Program-made: the position numbers and the translations under genes
Shown: one piece after another, positions 31,760 through 42,056 of the stretch
Numbering within the stretch: position 1 is the first letter of the stretch
Layout of the letters: each line of letters begins with the position of its first letter
Assembly: GCA_963556695.1 (NCBI GenBank)
Contig: CAUWAG010000012.1
Coordinates: forward strand, 1,178,001-1,242,000
Direction: 5' to 3'
Length of the DNA: 64,000 nt
DNA from: Anthostomella pinea
Taxonomy: Eukaryota; Ascomycota; Sordariomycetes; Xylariales; Xylariaceae
The notes under the pieces: model-generated
Database searches by the model: none
Told to the model about the DNA's origin: nothing
Seen by the model: the letters and a program-made list of their open reading frames with translations, nothing else

Positions 31760-32370
31760 AGTGTGGTATGGAAAGACGAAGTTTATTATGTGGACCTTTT
31801 TATCGCCACGGGGCAGTATTGCGTCTGGTTCATACGTCTTAATACTGCATTTCAAGAATATGATCTTGTGTCCACAATGAGACAAGTTGCGAGGCTCCGT
31901 ATTTGGATTGGTTGATTCCCACCTGTTACGAATCAACAAGTACAGCGGCCCGTTGGCAGGCCAAGCAGGAAACCATTGGCAGAGGATCAATGGGGACACC
32001 ACGCACGGAATAACTATCGCGCGGATCACGTGACCAGGGGCACAGACTCACAGGTTCACAGGCTCACGGTGATCCAGGAAGCAAGTGGGAACACCTCATC
32101 AGTGAGGGAGAGATTGGATGTATAAAGATGGACATTTCCTAGCTAGACAGATAGACAGTCTCTACCTCAGTGATCAATCTAAGCATCTTAGCCAACCCCA
32201 AGGTGGGAGAAATCTCCTGACGACTCGACTATTCAGTGAACCCCGGTTCAGACAAAGCCCCAGCATCTGAGTGTCTTCTAGTTGACAGAAGCCTCTATCG
32301 TCTTTTCTGTTGACTTACCTCAGAACATAAACCCTATAGAACCCTTTAGCCTTATAGGTTAGACGGCTCG
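31760..32370. other. No gene recognised
   Basis: An open frame at 31679-32029 on the minus strand has no motif. The remainder is non-coding. Confidence 0.3.
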
Positions 32371-32877
32371 TCATACAGGACTACCGTTTATGGATGGCAT
32401 TTCGCTAATAACATCTACCCAATCTTGGACTGGCGCCGCCTGCTGTGCTCCGGTCGCGACAGCATCATTGTCTGGGTGACCTTCCTTCGGAATCTTCTCA
32501 GCCTGTCCTTTCACCCAAATCTCCACATTTTCTGAAAATGACTCCTCCAGCCGAGCTCCCTCGGCCACGCCCCCTGCATCATTCGGTTTCAGGCGTACGT
32601 TGCCCCAGGGTGTGGCCGGGAGCTCGTCGCCGTCCTTCGTCTCCTTCTTTGCTCTGCTCTGTTTTTTTTCGCCTGTAGCCGGCTCTCCTTTCTTTTTTGC
32701 CTTTTCCTCCTCGGCGAAGCGAACATGTTGTGCCACCCGGGAGCCATGACGTCGCTTGGAGCCTTTCAGCCCGGCCCCTTGAATGGTTCCAGGCTCGGGC
32801 CTTGGCGTGGTCGAGACAGCCGTGTCCTGAGCTACTTTGTTGGTTCTGTCATTTGTGGGAGCCGCACGGCCGCGCAT
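32371..32877 (-). CDS. Hypothetical Lys-rich protein (168 aa)
   Basis: Basic, low-complexity N-terminal half (RFAEEEKAKKKGEPATGEKK) and an acidic C-terminal half (WVDVISEMPSINGSPV). No domain is recognised and no TE homology found. It starts at 32877 with MRGRAAP. It may be a nuclear or disordered protein, or a fragment. Confidence 0.35.
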   Translation of the reverse strand: MRGRAAPTNDRTNKVAQDTAVSTTPRPEPGTIQGAGLKGSKRRHGSRVAQHVRFAEEEKAKKKGEPATGEKKQSRAKKETKDGDELPATPWGNVRLKPNDAGGVAEGARLEESFSENVEIWVKGQAEKIPKEGHPDNDAVATGAQQAAPVQDWVDVISEMPSINGSPV

Positions 32878-32889
32878 ATAATGTGAGCT

Positions 32890-34040
32890 GGTTTGACGAG
32901 AAGCAGCTCGCTACCAGGATCAAGGAGCACAGGGTTGTTCGGGTCATCGAGGTACACGACGACCGAGCCCTTCAAGCACCTCAATCTCGGGATGACAGAA
33001 GAACCGCGTCATATCCGCGGGGCAAGCTCGATACTGAAGTGCGTCCTGCTGATTTTGTTTTTTACATTGTTGTGACTGAGTTGAAAGTCACAGCGCGACT
33101 GGCCTTTCCCGCCCAAGACCTTTCCATCTGAACTATCGAGTGAGCCAAACACCCAATTCCCTTCTTTCTTGGGCTTCTAGCTGAACCGAAGCGTATAGAA
33201 TGGACAAGAGAGGTCGTTTGGATGCAAGGCGCCTGCCTATCTTGGCTGCTCACACGGGGTGAACTCGAACTCTCTGTTCCACGCCAGAATTGAGGTCAGA
33301 TCGACGCCAGAGGTTGGAATGAGTCTGAAAAGACACAGAGTGTTGCTCAGAGCGTTGTTGGGAGCAGTCATCTGGAAGAAGCGGGAGGGTACACGGATAG
33401 GAGATCACGAGACGGAATCCTCCCTACATCATCGCTAGGTCTACCTCTAACAAGAGGATAAAATTATACTTGTTTAGCGTACCAATGTGCTAGGAGATCA
33501 GATCGAATAGGGAGGATGGCTTTCTAAAAGCGAATACATTTATGATATAAAATAACGTATGCATTAATAAAAGAATAACTATACAAATCTGGTAAATAGA
33601 GTTATTACGGTAGCTTCCACAAGAAAAGATCTCAATCGCTTAATCCAATTTGCAATCAGACTTGCAGCATAACAGACAATTGGTGACAATACCTCAAGCT
33701 ATATTACAGATAAGGGAACACAGGTGCCCGGGACACATTTCACCATGAAGACCCGGAGTTCCTGGCGGCCGAGATGAGAAAGATCGCACGGCGCCGTCCA
33801 CATAGCCACAAGGGTGCAAAGGGGTGACAGGCGATGCCGATGTTTCCTGGGACGGCAGAAAATCATTGCCTCAATTGGAATTACGCGAACCCGCCAGTAA
33901 ATGAGGAGTGGGTGGGGCTTAGAAATAGGTGGTGTGGGGCGAACAAGGGAGGGATTAAATAGTCAGAGCTATAAATTAATAATCGAAAGATCCCTATTAC
34001 CAGTGAGCATATAAGAGAGCGCACTTCCCGCATGTTATGA
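32890..34040. other. No gene recognised
   Basis: Open frames at 32697-33131 and 33062-33253 overlap the gene above or each other without motifs. 33430-33720 is AT-rich. Nothing here matches other repeats in the window. Confidence 0.35.
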
Positions 34041-34151
34041 ATGTCGGTCTGGCTCAGCAGGGTAATTCCCTCCACAGGAGTCTCGAGTCTCCTCCTCCTC
34101 CTCCTCCTCTTCTTATGATAGGAGTTGAGGAGTTGAGGAGCTCATCCTGTG

Positions 34152-34411
34152 CTCCAGCATCGCGGTCTGTTCGAGGTACTTCCAGATCCGTGACTATCGA
34201 GTCTTTTCTCCAGCTGCCCGAGCCATTTCCAGACCCGTGACTGTCGAGTTTCTTGCTCCAGCACCGCGGTCTATTTGAGGTAACTCCAGATCTGTGACTG
34301 TCGAGTCTTTTCTCCAGCTGTCCGAGCCATCTCCAGACCCGTGACTGTCGAGCATCATGCTCCGGCACTGAGGTCTGTTTGAGGTACCCCCAAATCAGTG
34401 ACTGCCGGGCC
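34152..34411 (+). repeat. 104-bp minisatellite, about 2.5 units
   Basis: Units start at 34152, 34256 and 34360 with CTCCAGCAtCGCGGTCTG-type sequence; the third is partial. Within each unit, CCAGAxCCGTGACTxTCGAG occurs twice, so the unit is itself an old duplication of about 52 bp. Open on the minus strand (LEKRLDSH repeated) but no family is recognised. 34412-34830 beyond it shows no gene. Confidence 0.8.
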
Positions 34412-34829
34412 CCAATGCTGCAGCCGCAGACGGCAGATGTTCCTCTTTCCAACCAGTCGCCGGGAGTCACCCTGACTGTCTGCTATACAGATTTGCCAAC
34501 CCTACATTCGCCTGTCTGAGCAAGCTTCAGGTCCAGAATGGGAATGGCTAGAGACTGGGCCTCTGTTTACCATATAGAGTCGATGCAACGGCCTGAGACA
34601 TGTTCCTCCCCTTCCCCTTAGCTTTGCCAGATCAGACCTACACCCTTCAGGGTTGGCCTCGATATGGGCATCGGGCGTGTATGGCTTTCTTGCTATTTGG
34701 CGCGACATTGAAGCTGCAGCTTGTCGCTCGACCACCTCCACCATGATGAGGCCCATCCATGCAGCGATACGGCATGCCCTGCTCTTCAACCCTCCAAGGT
34801 CATCAACAAAACCAAACCATATACAGAAG

Positions 34830-35134
34830 ATCCGATGGCGAATGCCATCTTAGATATCACAGATAAGGGCCTCTCGCTGCGAAAAAGCACTCAAAACACG
34901 GCGTCCCTGCCACTCTCTGACCGACTTAACGGCAAGCCCTCAAAAGGCGAAGACCATATACACCAACAGAGACCCTCCTCTGCTCAAGAAAGCAATATAG
35001 TCAACTGGATTTTGCGTCAGGAGAAGCTAGGACTAGCCCCTTCGTACTCTCTGGTGCGTAAGATCATCGTGAAGGTGTTGAAAAAGAACAGAGATTCAGG
35101 GCCCCTTAAAGACCACGGCAAGACACATGGCTAA
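34830..35134 (+). mobile_element. pogo/Fot1 transposase N-terminal fragment
   Basis: NAILDITDKGLSLRKSTQ, then WILRQEKLGLAPSYSLVRKI and KKNRDSGPLKDHG, align with YLEVTDNGMSVRKSSQ, WILRQETLGLAPSHSAVREI and KRKGDFAPLGNH of the 58041 copy. It is the HTH/CENPB-like DNA-binding part, ending at a stop before the catalytic domain. Confidence 0.75.
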
Positions 35135-35189
35135 AAATGACTCTCTTAGTAATCTTGGCGTGAAATGGAGGGGAATAAGCAGCCTCACG

Positions 35190-35420
35190 CTTTTATAGTA
35201 GAGGTGGTGGCTGTGTCTTGCTTGTTGGCCCTCCTGCGGAGTCGAGTGGCTATAAAGGATTGGGCCGGAGGCAGTGACGTGGTGTGATATACATGCATGG
35301 GATTAAGTGAGACTATCTACGAGTCAATCGTGACCACTCATTTACATACATGTCAGAAGCAAGGAAACACCAGGCTAGGACGCTAAGCCCGTTCTCCGTC
35401 CTGGTCTTGATATGTTAGCG
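35190..35420 (-). repeat. Interspersed repeat (MITE-related)
   Basis: GCAGTGACGTGGTGTGATA followed by ACATGCATGGGATTAAGTGAG, and ACATGTCAGAAGCAAGGAAA. Variants lie at 38560-38680, 44690-44830 (reversed), 56520-56690 and 62210-62360, and share the centre of the 26208 element. Non-coding. Confidence 0.55.
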
Positions 35421-35433
35421 ATCTAGTCCCTGC

Positions 35434-35760
35434 TTATAATTCTGTTTCATCTTTCCTGGCTGTTGTCCAACCAATCCCATGATCCATTACCACCTCATGT
35501 AGGCATGCAGTATAACTTCCCTGCGAACCAGCAGGCGCCTGCCGGGGTTTTATGGTGACACAATGGCCAGGGCACCACTTCGTAATAAACTCCTGGATCC
35601 CGGCTGCAGCGTCAGACTTTCGGTATGCGCATTGGCAAGACACTGCAGCGTTGCCACGGAGTCCCCAGATCGCTCCTGTGTTGTCTACGCACACCCAGGC
35701 GCTGGCTCCTCCCAACTTCTCTCCCAACTTCTCCTCCCCATTCTCCTCCCCATTCTCCTC
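35434..35760 (-). mobile_element. LINE RNase H fragment
   Basis: WVCVDNTGAIWGLRGNAAV and FITKWCPGH are RNase H segments (Asp-Asn-Thr and Pro-Gly-His). Upstream is a short low-complexity repeat (EENGEENGEEKLGEKLGG) from tandem CCCCATTCTCCTC units at 35725-35765. Only about 80 residues of RNase H remain. Confidence 0.65.
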
Positions 35761-35943
35761 CCCATCTGGTCCATCTCTCAACGAAGAAGACGTCTCCGCC
35801 AGTGAATTCATCGTCTGCAAATCTAACGTTGAGAAGATCCTGGCCAAGCGGATACTCCTCTAGTCATTATATGCATCTACATCTCGCTGGCTTCTTTGAC
35901 CCCGACGCATTGACGCCATACATACTCCCCGATCCTTGACTTC

Positions 35944-37059
35944 TTGATAGGATTGCTTTCCCATAATCAACTATCCCTCGAGCATTGCTTTGCTGTCTGT
36001 AGTGAAGCACTGCAAATGGACAATCCTGTTTTATCGGGATACTCGGGTTCATCAGATAGTGAGAACCACAGCGCTGTCTCTCGCAAACGAGCACGGATTG
36101 AAGTAATACTTCAAGCACGGAAGGCCGACGAGGCTCCTGCCGGCAGGCGTGAAAAACGGCGGGTTACAAACCCGGAACGCGAGAGCGAAATAAAAACTCA
36201 ACGCCCGCGGAGAAGTGCTCGCCAGGCAAAGCTCCAACCTTACTCCAAACCTGGCTTAGGGCCTCCTAACCGCCCGCTCGTTTTTGGTCCCAGATCTGAA
36301 CAGAATCTTGTTCAGAACAATACCAACCCGCAGCCCAGTAACCTTGAGCGCGTACCAGGCCGACCTAGGGGTCCTAAAGCAAGCAATTACCTGCACAGAA
36401 CAATCGACTCCGAGTCAAGATCTGCCCAAAACATCGCCAAGGTCGGTGCTGTCGACGCATTATATTGTAATGCAAGCACTCAGACCGTGCCCACCGACTA
36501 TTCCCGAGCAAGAACCATCTCTATTCCCACCGTTGAGCGTGCTCGAGACAGAGTCGCGGTGGCAGCTTCCGCCGCGGTTACCGAGCTCACGGAAGGGGCC
36601 AGAACCTCCAGGCCCTCGACACTCGAGGAAAAACACCCCGGGACAAAGGATTGCGCAACGATTCCATCGACTATCAGGCCATCTCCAAGCGCTTGCGAGT
36701 TCGAAGTATCGCTATATAGCAATGGTGGCGTATCATGGAAACAGCCGAGTGGAGAACCCTGCCTAAAGCTCTTTTATAATAAAGACAAGACAAAGATGGG
36801 TACGATGGGCTCTCTGGTAAAGGTTATGATCGAGCCGGCTAATGTAGTCGGGTTTTGGAGGATGCCCCTCGCCAATTCGTACAACAATAGCGTCATATCG
36901 CTCAAGTTGGGGGGTGATGTCAGCAATATTATGGAGCTAGTGTTTGACCGCAGCAAAAGAAGCCCGCTGGAAGTCGGCAAGATCCAGTCAAGGAACTTCG
37001 TCCGTTGGCTGCGTGGGGTGAACCCGATGATTCAGTACATAGAAAGACATGATACCTAG
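35944..37059 (+). CDS. Orphan protein, 371 aa, intact ORF
   Basis: The longest undisturbed non-TE single-exon ORF. Residues about 25-230 are basic and disordered-looking (SRKRARIEVILQ, RREKRRVTNPER, RPRRSARQAKLQPY), suggesting a nuclear protein. Residues about 255-365 look like a folded beta-rich domain (EFEVSLYSNGGVSWKQPSG, LVKVMIEPANVVGFWRMP, NFVRWLRGVNP). A second Met at 36016 (MDNPVLSGYSG) is a plausible alternative start. Family not recognised. It ends about 25 bp before a convergent pogo relic. Confidence 0.55.
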   Translation: MIGLLSHNQLSLEHCFAVCSEALQMDNPVLSGYSGSSDSENHSAVSRKRARIEVILQARKADEAPAGRREKRRVTNPERESEIKTQRPRRSARQAKLQPYSKPGLGPPNRPLVFGPRSEQNLVQNNTNPQPSNLERVPGRPRGPKASNYLHRTIDSESRSAQNIAKVGAVDALYCNASTQTVPTDYSRARTISIPTVERARDRVAVAASAAVTELTEGARTSRPSTLEEKHPGTKDCATIPSTIRPSPSACEFEVSLYSNGGVSWKQPSGEPCLKLFYNKDKTKMGTMGSLVKVMIEPANVVGFWRMPLANSYNNSVISLKLGGDVSNIMELVFDRSKRSPLEVGKIQSRNFVRWLRGVNPMIQYIERHDT

Positions 37060-37084
37060 GAGGCCGCAAGCCAAAAACAAACAC

Positions 37085-38330
37085 CCGACCAACGTTTGTC
37101 GGGGACAGGTCGAGAGGCTACGCGACAACGTTTTCTGGCGTGATAATGCTTCAGCGGCTGGAAGACTACCACGTCTAGCGGCTGTAGCAGGTGCGTCAGG
37201 TTTGGAGGCATTCCAAACAGGATGATGCCGTGATCTTCGCAATATTGAATAAATTCAATTGTATGGTGTGATCCATGGTCATTTAAAATAAGGAGCCGTT
37301 TCGTCCCAACGGCCTTTGTTGTGTGTGCTTTTCAAAATGCTTTAGCCATTCCAAGCTGATCTGATCGTTTGAGTAGCCGCTAGAAGAAGGGATAATAGCT
37401 GTATCTCTATGCAGTTCAGGTTGTTGATACCATTGGGCCATATGGAGCTGGCCTGCTAGAACTAGAAAGGCTGGTATGTATTCTCTACCCGCAGAGATGG
37501 CTTCGATAGCAGTAGCAGATTCCCTATTCTCGGGGGTGTTGAAATAGTGGGCTCTCTTTCGTTTGGTGACGATGAGCTGGTTCTTCCCAACACCTATTCG
37601 AAAGCCAGTTTTTTCCATGTTCCAGATATCTTCGGGAGGGATACCCTCTACTTTGCACGCCTTGTCACGGCGAGCGTACTGAGTAGCTGGGACAGGGCCG
37701 GCAGCAAGCAGCTATCACTCTATTAACGAGAATATCAAGACTAGAGAGGAAAGAAAGAGAGAGAGAGATAGGTACAGCGGGAGGTTGCCCCTTTAAGGGG
37801 ATCCTCTGGTCAGATCCTTCCCTTATTGGGAAATATCAGCTTGTCATGTGGGAAGGTCTGTGCAGGCCGTCACACGCCTCTGTGAGCTTCTGGAAGTACT
37901 GAGCGACTCGCTCGACGTCTACTGATGCCTCCCGGTCCGCATGAAGCTGCTTCTGAAGCCGCTGGTAGTATCCATAGCGCTTGTTAAAGCGACTGGTCCA
38001 CTTTTGGCCAACAGTAGGTGGGCTGTCACGTATAGCTGAAGGCGCTCGCTCGCTCAGAATGTGACTTGCAGCGTCGGTAAAAACTCAGCGTGTACAGCAA
38101 GGTTAATACGATCAAGACGATCAATGTAATGACATATTACAACTTCTTCGGCAGGTGTTAGCTTCGTATTTGCTGCTGATTGGCCTTTTCTTGCTGGACG
38201 GCCCTTGAGACGGTTTCAAAGGCGATTGCGAGATACGCCAAATTCGTGGGCTACGGTGGCGACTGTCGAACTGGAATGGGTTCCAATATGCTGGACAGCT
38301 TCCTGCAAGCGTGCTTCCACTTTACCGAAT
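37085..38330 (-). mobile_element. pogo/Fot1 relic, second lineage
   Basis: On the minus strand: PPEDIWNMEKTGFRIGVGKN (first Asp position replaced by Glu-Lys context), AISAGREYIPAFLVLAGQ, NDHGSHH (second Asp) and PPNLTHLLQPLDVVVFQPLK (third Asp). It is clearly different from the 58041 lineage. The N-terminal half (38330-37875) is split off by a solo LTR at 37663-37874 and is degenerate. No TIRs were identified. Confidence 0.75.
37663..37874 (+). mobile_element. Solo LTR-A with 5-bp target duplication
   Basis: 212 bp, TGTCACGGCGAGCG to GGCCGTCACA, flanked by CGCCT at 37658-37662 and 37875-37879. Removing it and one CGCCT rejoins the pogo reading (ACKVEGIPPEDIW). Contains a GA-rich run. No internal region, so two LTRs recombined. 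Confidence 0.92.
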
Positions 38331-38689
38331 TAAATATGCTTTGAAGCTGCTAAAGAAAAGTGCGATCTAGAGGGAATGGTCGAAAAACTGGGTGTTTTGG
38401 TGTCCAGCACCAGCTTTAGCTGGTGAGCCCGAGCGAATCCTGAATAAAGTGGGGCATGGCACGGGTATGGCTCCAACTGCAACACGACCGTGGCTGACAG
38501 GTCATCATTGGAAGTACACATGCCTCGTGGGATGGCGCGTCTTCGATGCCGTCGAGCGGCTATAAAAGATTGGTCCCAGGGCAGTGACGTGGTGTGATAC
38601 ACATACATGCGATAAAGTAAGGCTGGCTATGAGTCACTCGCAACCACTCCTAAACGCACATTATCCTCAAGCATCTCTGGCGTTACTTG

Positions 38690-39020
38690 GCCAACACTGC
38701 GTCCCTAAGTAGTATCATCACGGCTGCCAGCAATGACCATCCAAACCCGGCGGGCGCCTTCTGCTTCGCAGGGTGGCTGTACCGCATAACTACGTGGGGT
38801 GGCAATGGAGCTCATGGGATTGGTTGGACAACAGTCAGGGAAGATAAAACAGGACCATGAGCAGGGACTAGATCGTGAACAGAAGCTGAACTACGGGTTA
38901 GGACTGAATTGTAAGCAGCACATAAAACGAGCCTGGCGTCCCAGCTTTGGGTTTCCTAACTTCCGATATGTACGTAAATGAGTGTCTATAAGTGTTTCAT
39001 AGCCAGCCTTAATTTTATCT
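38690..39020 (+). repeat. Non-coding repeat, pair with 61960-62290
   Basis: ATCATCACGGCTGCCAGCAA, TTCTGCTTCGCAGGGTGGC and TTGGACAACAGTCAGGGAAG are shared in order with 61960-62290. A run of GAxCAGGAACTGGA-like near-repeats follows in both, and both end in the ACGTACATAAATGAGTGG block of the MITE-related family. Confidence 0.65.
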
Positions 39021-39119
39021 GTATGTATCACCCTCCAATATTTCAGAAGCTCTTTGCCCTGAGATCATAGCAGCGGCCTGTTCAGCGAGGGCATACGCGG
39101 ATGCCTGCGTGTGGACACC

Positions 39120-39290
39120 CATCGCAATTGGGATAACCGAGGCATCAGCTATGCATCAGCCACGCATCAGTCGTGCATCATCTTCAATCATGCCGTAGCT
39201 TTTATCTCCATTGCGCACGTCTTAGAGCCTACTACAACTGCCATAATACCACTACCACTCCTCAGTCAAGGGGAGGTTGCATATATTGAC
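39120..39290 (+). repeat. LTR-D-like repeat, copy 3 (partial)
   Basis: Starts with CATCAGCCACGCATCA units as at 16490 and 20290 but diverges after about 80 bp. The open frames nearby (39262-39559, minus) are not recognised. Confidence 0.4.
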
Positions 39291-39559
39291 AGAATACTGC
39301 ACGACCATCAGAATGTGTTGAGGGCCAATACACATATGGGTGGACATTGTTGTATTGTAGATGCTTGCCGTGTAACGGCGGGGGCATGAAGTTGGGACAT
39401 GTCACCAACAATATAACCCATCTGACTTTCGACAAAGTCTCTGCGTTCCTCGGATATACACCCCCCGCCGCCGCCGAAACTGCCGACTTGGCCAATTGAG
39501 AACGTAAAGTTGTCTCGAGAATGATTGGGTACCGGGGCACGCTGGATCGGTTGGTTCAT

Positions 39560-40383
39560 GACTCATGGGTTCACTATTATCCCAGCCGCCGGTTGCTCAT
39601 CATATACGTTGTAAGGCAAGTCAATAGGCGACCAGTAATGATTGATTATGACTGGGCCATGTTATGACTGAGCCATGTTATGCGAAGGAGACATTCTATC
39701 TGCCTAAAACGGTGTTTGTGCCCTCAGCGATCCTGGAAGTCCTTAACCCTTACCTCGCCACCTTGGTCACTGGTAAGAAAATCGTACCTGACTCCACAGA
39801 TATCAGACAAAGAATGGTCTGAACGGGTGTTCACTGTATAACAACTCGAGAGCACCATAATGATCCAGCTGAGAGCAGACTTGGCCTTCTTTCCCTTTGA
39901 GTCTGCTTATGTTTTAGCCCCTAGTAAGAGTCGAACTGGGGAGTACCAAACATGGATAACCTGATCCTCTACCGCCTCTCCACTTGTATTACCTGGCGCC
40001 TGTAATTATAAATTAGGTGGTTGGATGCTCAAGGGAGGGCACTATCAGGGTGACTCATAGGCAGACCGCAAGGCAGAGAGACTGTGGCTCCTCAACCCAT
40101 TTCCCAGCCACAATGAAGGATGGGTCACGGACTAGGGTACAAGGTACCTTGGAGCCCAACTGGTACCCGTTTGTACCAGATTCCTACCCAACGGGGATGA
40201 TAGCTACTTCTGGGATGGGGACACCACCCATCCCTTCTTTCAATCAAGCAACTTCGAGAATACAGACCAACAGCCACCATTCGTGACCCTGGTCCTTATT
40301 CTGGATACCGCTACCACAAGGCACAAGACTTTTGACCTATGGATACAGATATCTTTTGGATCCCCCGGTTTCGTACAGGGGGT
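39560..40383. other. No gene recognised
   Basis: 40009-40100 and 40310-40350 resemble 27290-27390 (GAGGGCACTAT, TTGACCTATGGATxCAGA), suggesting another low-copy repeat. No coding support. Confidence 0.35.
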
Positions 40384-40490
40384 TGTCACGGCGAGCGTAC
40401 TGAGGAGCTGGGACATGGCCGGCAGCAAGCAGCTATTACTCTATTAACGAGAATATCAAGACTAGAGAGGAAAGGAAGAGAGAGAGAACA
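40384..40490 (+). repeat. LTR-A, 3'-truncated copy
   Basis: The first half of the LTR-A sequence, TGTCACGGCGAGCGTACTG to the GA run, then an unrelated sequence from about 40491. No target duplication can be judged. Confidence 0.75.
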
Positions 40491-40589
40491 TGACCAGCGG
40501 TTCGTGGACGACCGCCATCCCCTCAAAGTTTACAGCCTACAAATACGGCAGGAACACCGCCGACCAATCGACCTGAATTCATTCGTTAT

Positions 40590-40760
40590 CTGAGGCGACT
40601 GACGAGACGGGGCTCCATGGCTGGCTGACCCGCACTTATGTCGACGAGAACAAGGCCGACACCAAGCAGGGAGATATGCAGGGTGTGGCGAGGATTCAGG
40701 AGTGGCTGGCCAAGTGCTCCAAACAGCCGATCAATTTCTTTGTAACGGTGTGGTATCCCG
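40590..40760 (+). pseudogene. Unknown gene fragment
   Basis: DETGLHGWLTRTYVDENKAD, then GVARIQEWLAKCSKQPINFF, reads like protein sequence with GC-rich codon use unlike the flanks. No start or family is seen. It may belong with the fragment at 41547, now separated by LTR and pogo DNA. Confidence 0.35.
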
Positions 40761-41119
40761 GCTCTGTTGCTTAGGTATATGGCTTGCTCCATAGTTCGGG
40801 CGCGTCTCACTGTTCAGTCAAGGGGCGAACAGAGCTGATTGCCGACTCCCCGTCATTCCCATCTTGTTGGATGAACACGGCAACTGGGGTGTGGCGGCCA
40901 ATTCTGGAACTCTTTTCGTCGGTACGACAACCTTCCTCTTCAGGTTAACCAGGCAGTGTGATTCTCTAGCCTGATTTGGCAGGCACAAAACTAGTGTCGG
41001 TCTGTTCCGTTCTGTCGGGTCATCTTGCTCAGATACACTGGTCCAACGGTCGCTGCATTCGCACCTCTAGGTCGTGACGGTAGTCATGTGTCCTGTTCAA
41101 GGCGTGATGAACCACTGGA

Positions 41120-41334
41120 CCTAGAGATCCTTCCTCTTGAAGATAATACTTGGTTTGAGGATTTTTTTCAGTTGCAGAGATGGCCTCGATGAAGGAGGTG
41201 TAGCTACGGCTTTAGGGGCTCTTCAGGAAGGCCTTCTTGGTAGCAGAACTACCTAAAACCAGAAAGTCGATGCCTTTGAAGCTAATTAGAATTTCTGCGG
41301 ATTTAGAAGGGTAGGTAGAGCTACTAAAACCCGC
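41120..41334 (-). mobile_element. pogo/Fot1 transposase internal fragment
   Basis: GFSSSTYPSKSAEIL, then ISFKGIDFLVLGSSATKKAF and LKSPK, align with the segment of the 58041 copy around GIDSLVLGSSETRKAI. It shows that the 58041 copy lost one nucleotide between GF and GID (50 versus 51 nt). Confidence 0.75.
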
Positions 41335-41546
41335 TGTGACGGCCTGCACGGACCTTCCCACATGACAAGCCGATACTTCCCAATAAGGGAAGGATCTGAC
41401 CAGAGGATCCCCTTAAAGGGGCAACCTCCTGCTGTATCTATCTCTCTCTCTCTTCCTTTCCTCTCTAGTCTTGATATTCTCGTCAATAGAGTAATAGCTG
41501 CTTGCTGCCGGCCATGTCCCAGCTTCCCAGTACGCTCGCCGTGACA
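41335..41546 (-). mobile_element. LTR-A copy without matching flanks
   Basis: A complete 212-bp LTR (TGTGACGGCC to CGCCGTGACA on the plus strand). Left flank CCCGC and right flank GCACC differ. Left of it is pogo DNA, right of it a gene fragment. This suggests recombination between separate LTR-A insertions. Confidence 0.85.
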
Positions 41547-41826
41547 GCACCTGGCTCGAGTTCAGCATAGACGCCGACGGCAACGGCTGGATCAACATCT
41601 CGCTTATCAAGGGCTGCGGTGGTGCCGTGGACGGCCATGCCCTCGACGACACGCGCGCCCCATTCGGCTTCAAGGTTGACGTGCTAAACAACGCGCCGGC
41701 GGGGGCTTACAAGCTCAAGTTTAACGGCGCCAAGGTTATTAAGGAGACCGAGACCCCGGTAGATGCGTCGGTTGTCTACGATATGCCGCAAGGATGGCTT
41801 ACTGCCAAGCTGGGCTACGACATGTG
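41547..41826 (+). pseudogene. Gene C-terminal fragment ending in an LTR
   Basis: LEFSIDADGNGWINISLIKG, FGFKVDVLNNAPAGAYKLKF and PQGWLTAKLGYDM form a GC-rich, protein-like frame. Its last codons and stop (GACATGTGA) come from the start of the LTR at 41823. No family recognised. Confidence 0.4.
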
Positions 41827-42018
41827 AGATTTCAAAGTGTTCTATTAAGGAAAGGAATTCCAGCTACTCTGGAGCGGCCAGAATGGCCCTATATATCCAA
41901 GATACTAAAGGAAAGGATACGTGGCCTTATATTGGCCACGTATGTAACAGAGTCATAGATGGAGATGTTGATCCTGAAGGATGACTATGGATGGGCTAAC
42001 GTAGCCCAGAATCCAACA
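41823..42018 (-). mobile_element. 3' LTR (LTR-B) of the Copia element
   Basis: 196 bp, reading TGTTGGATTC to TCTCACA on the minus strand, directly after the RNase H end and a purine-rich tract (CTGAGAGGGCG). Same family as 20841-21056 and 63500-63600. Confidence 0.8.
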
Positions 42019-42056
42019 CGCCCTCTCAGACTGAGGGAATTATCATAATCAGAATA

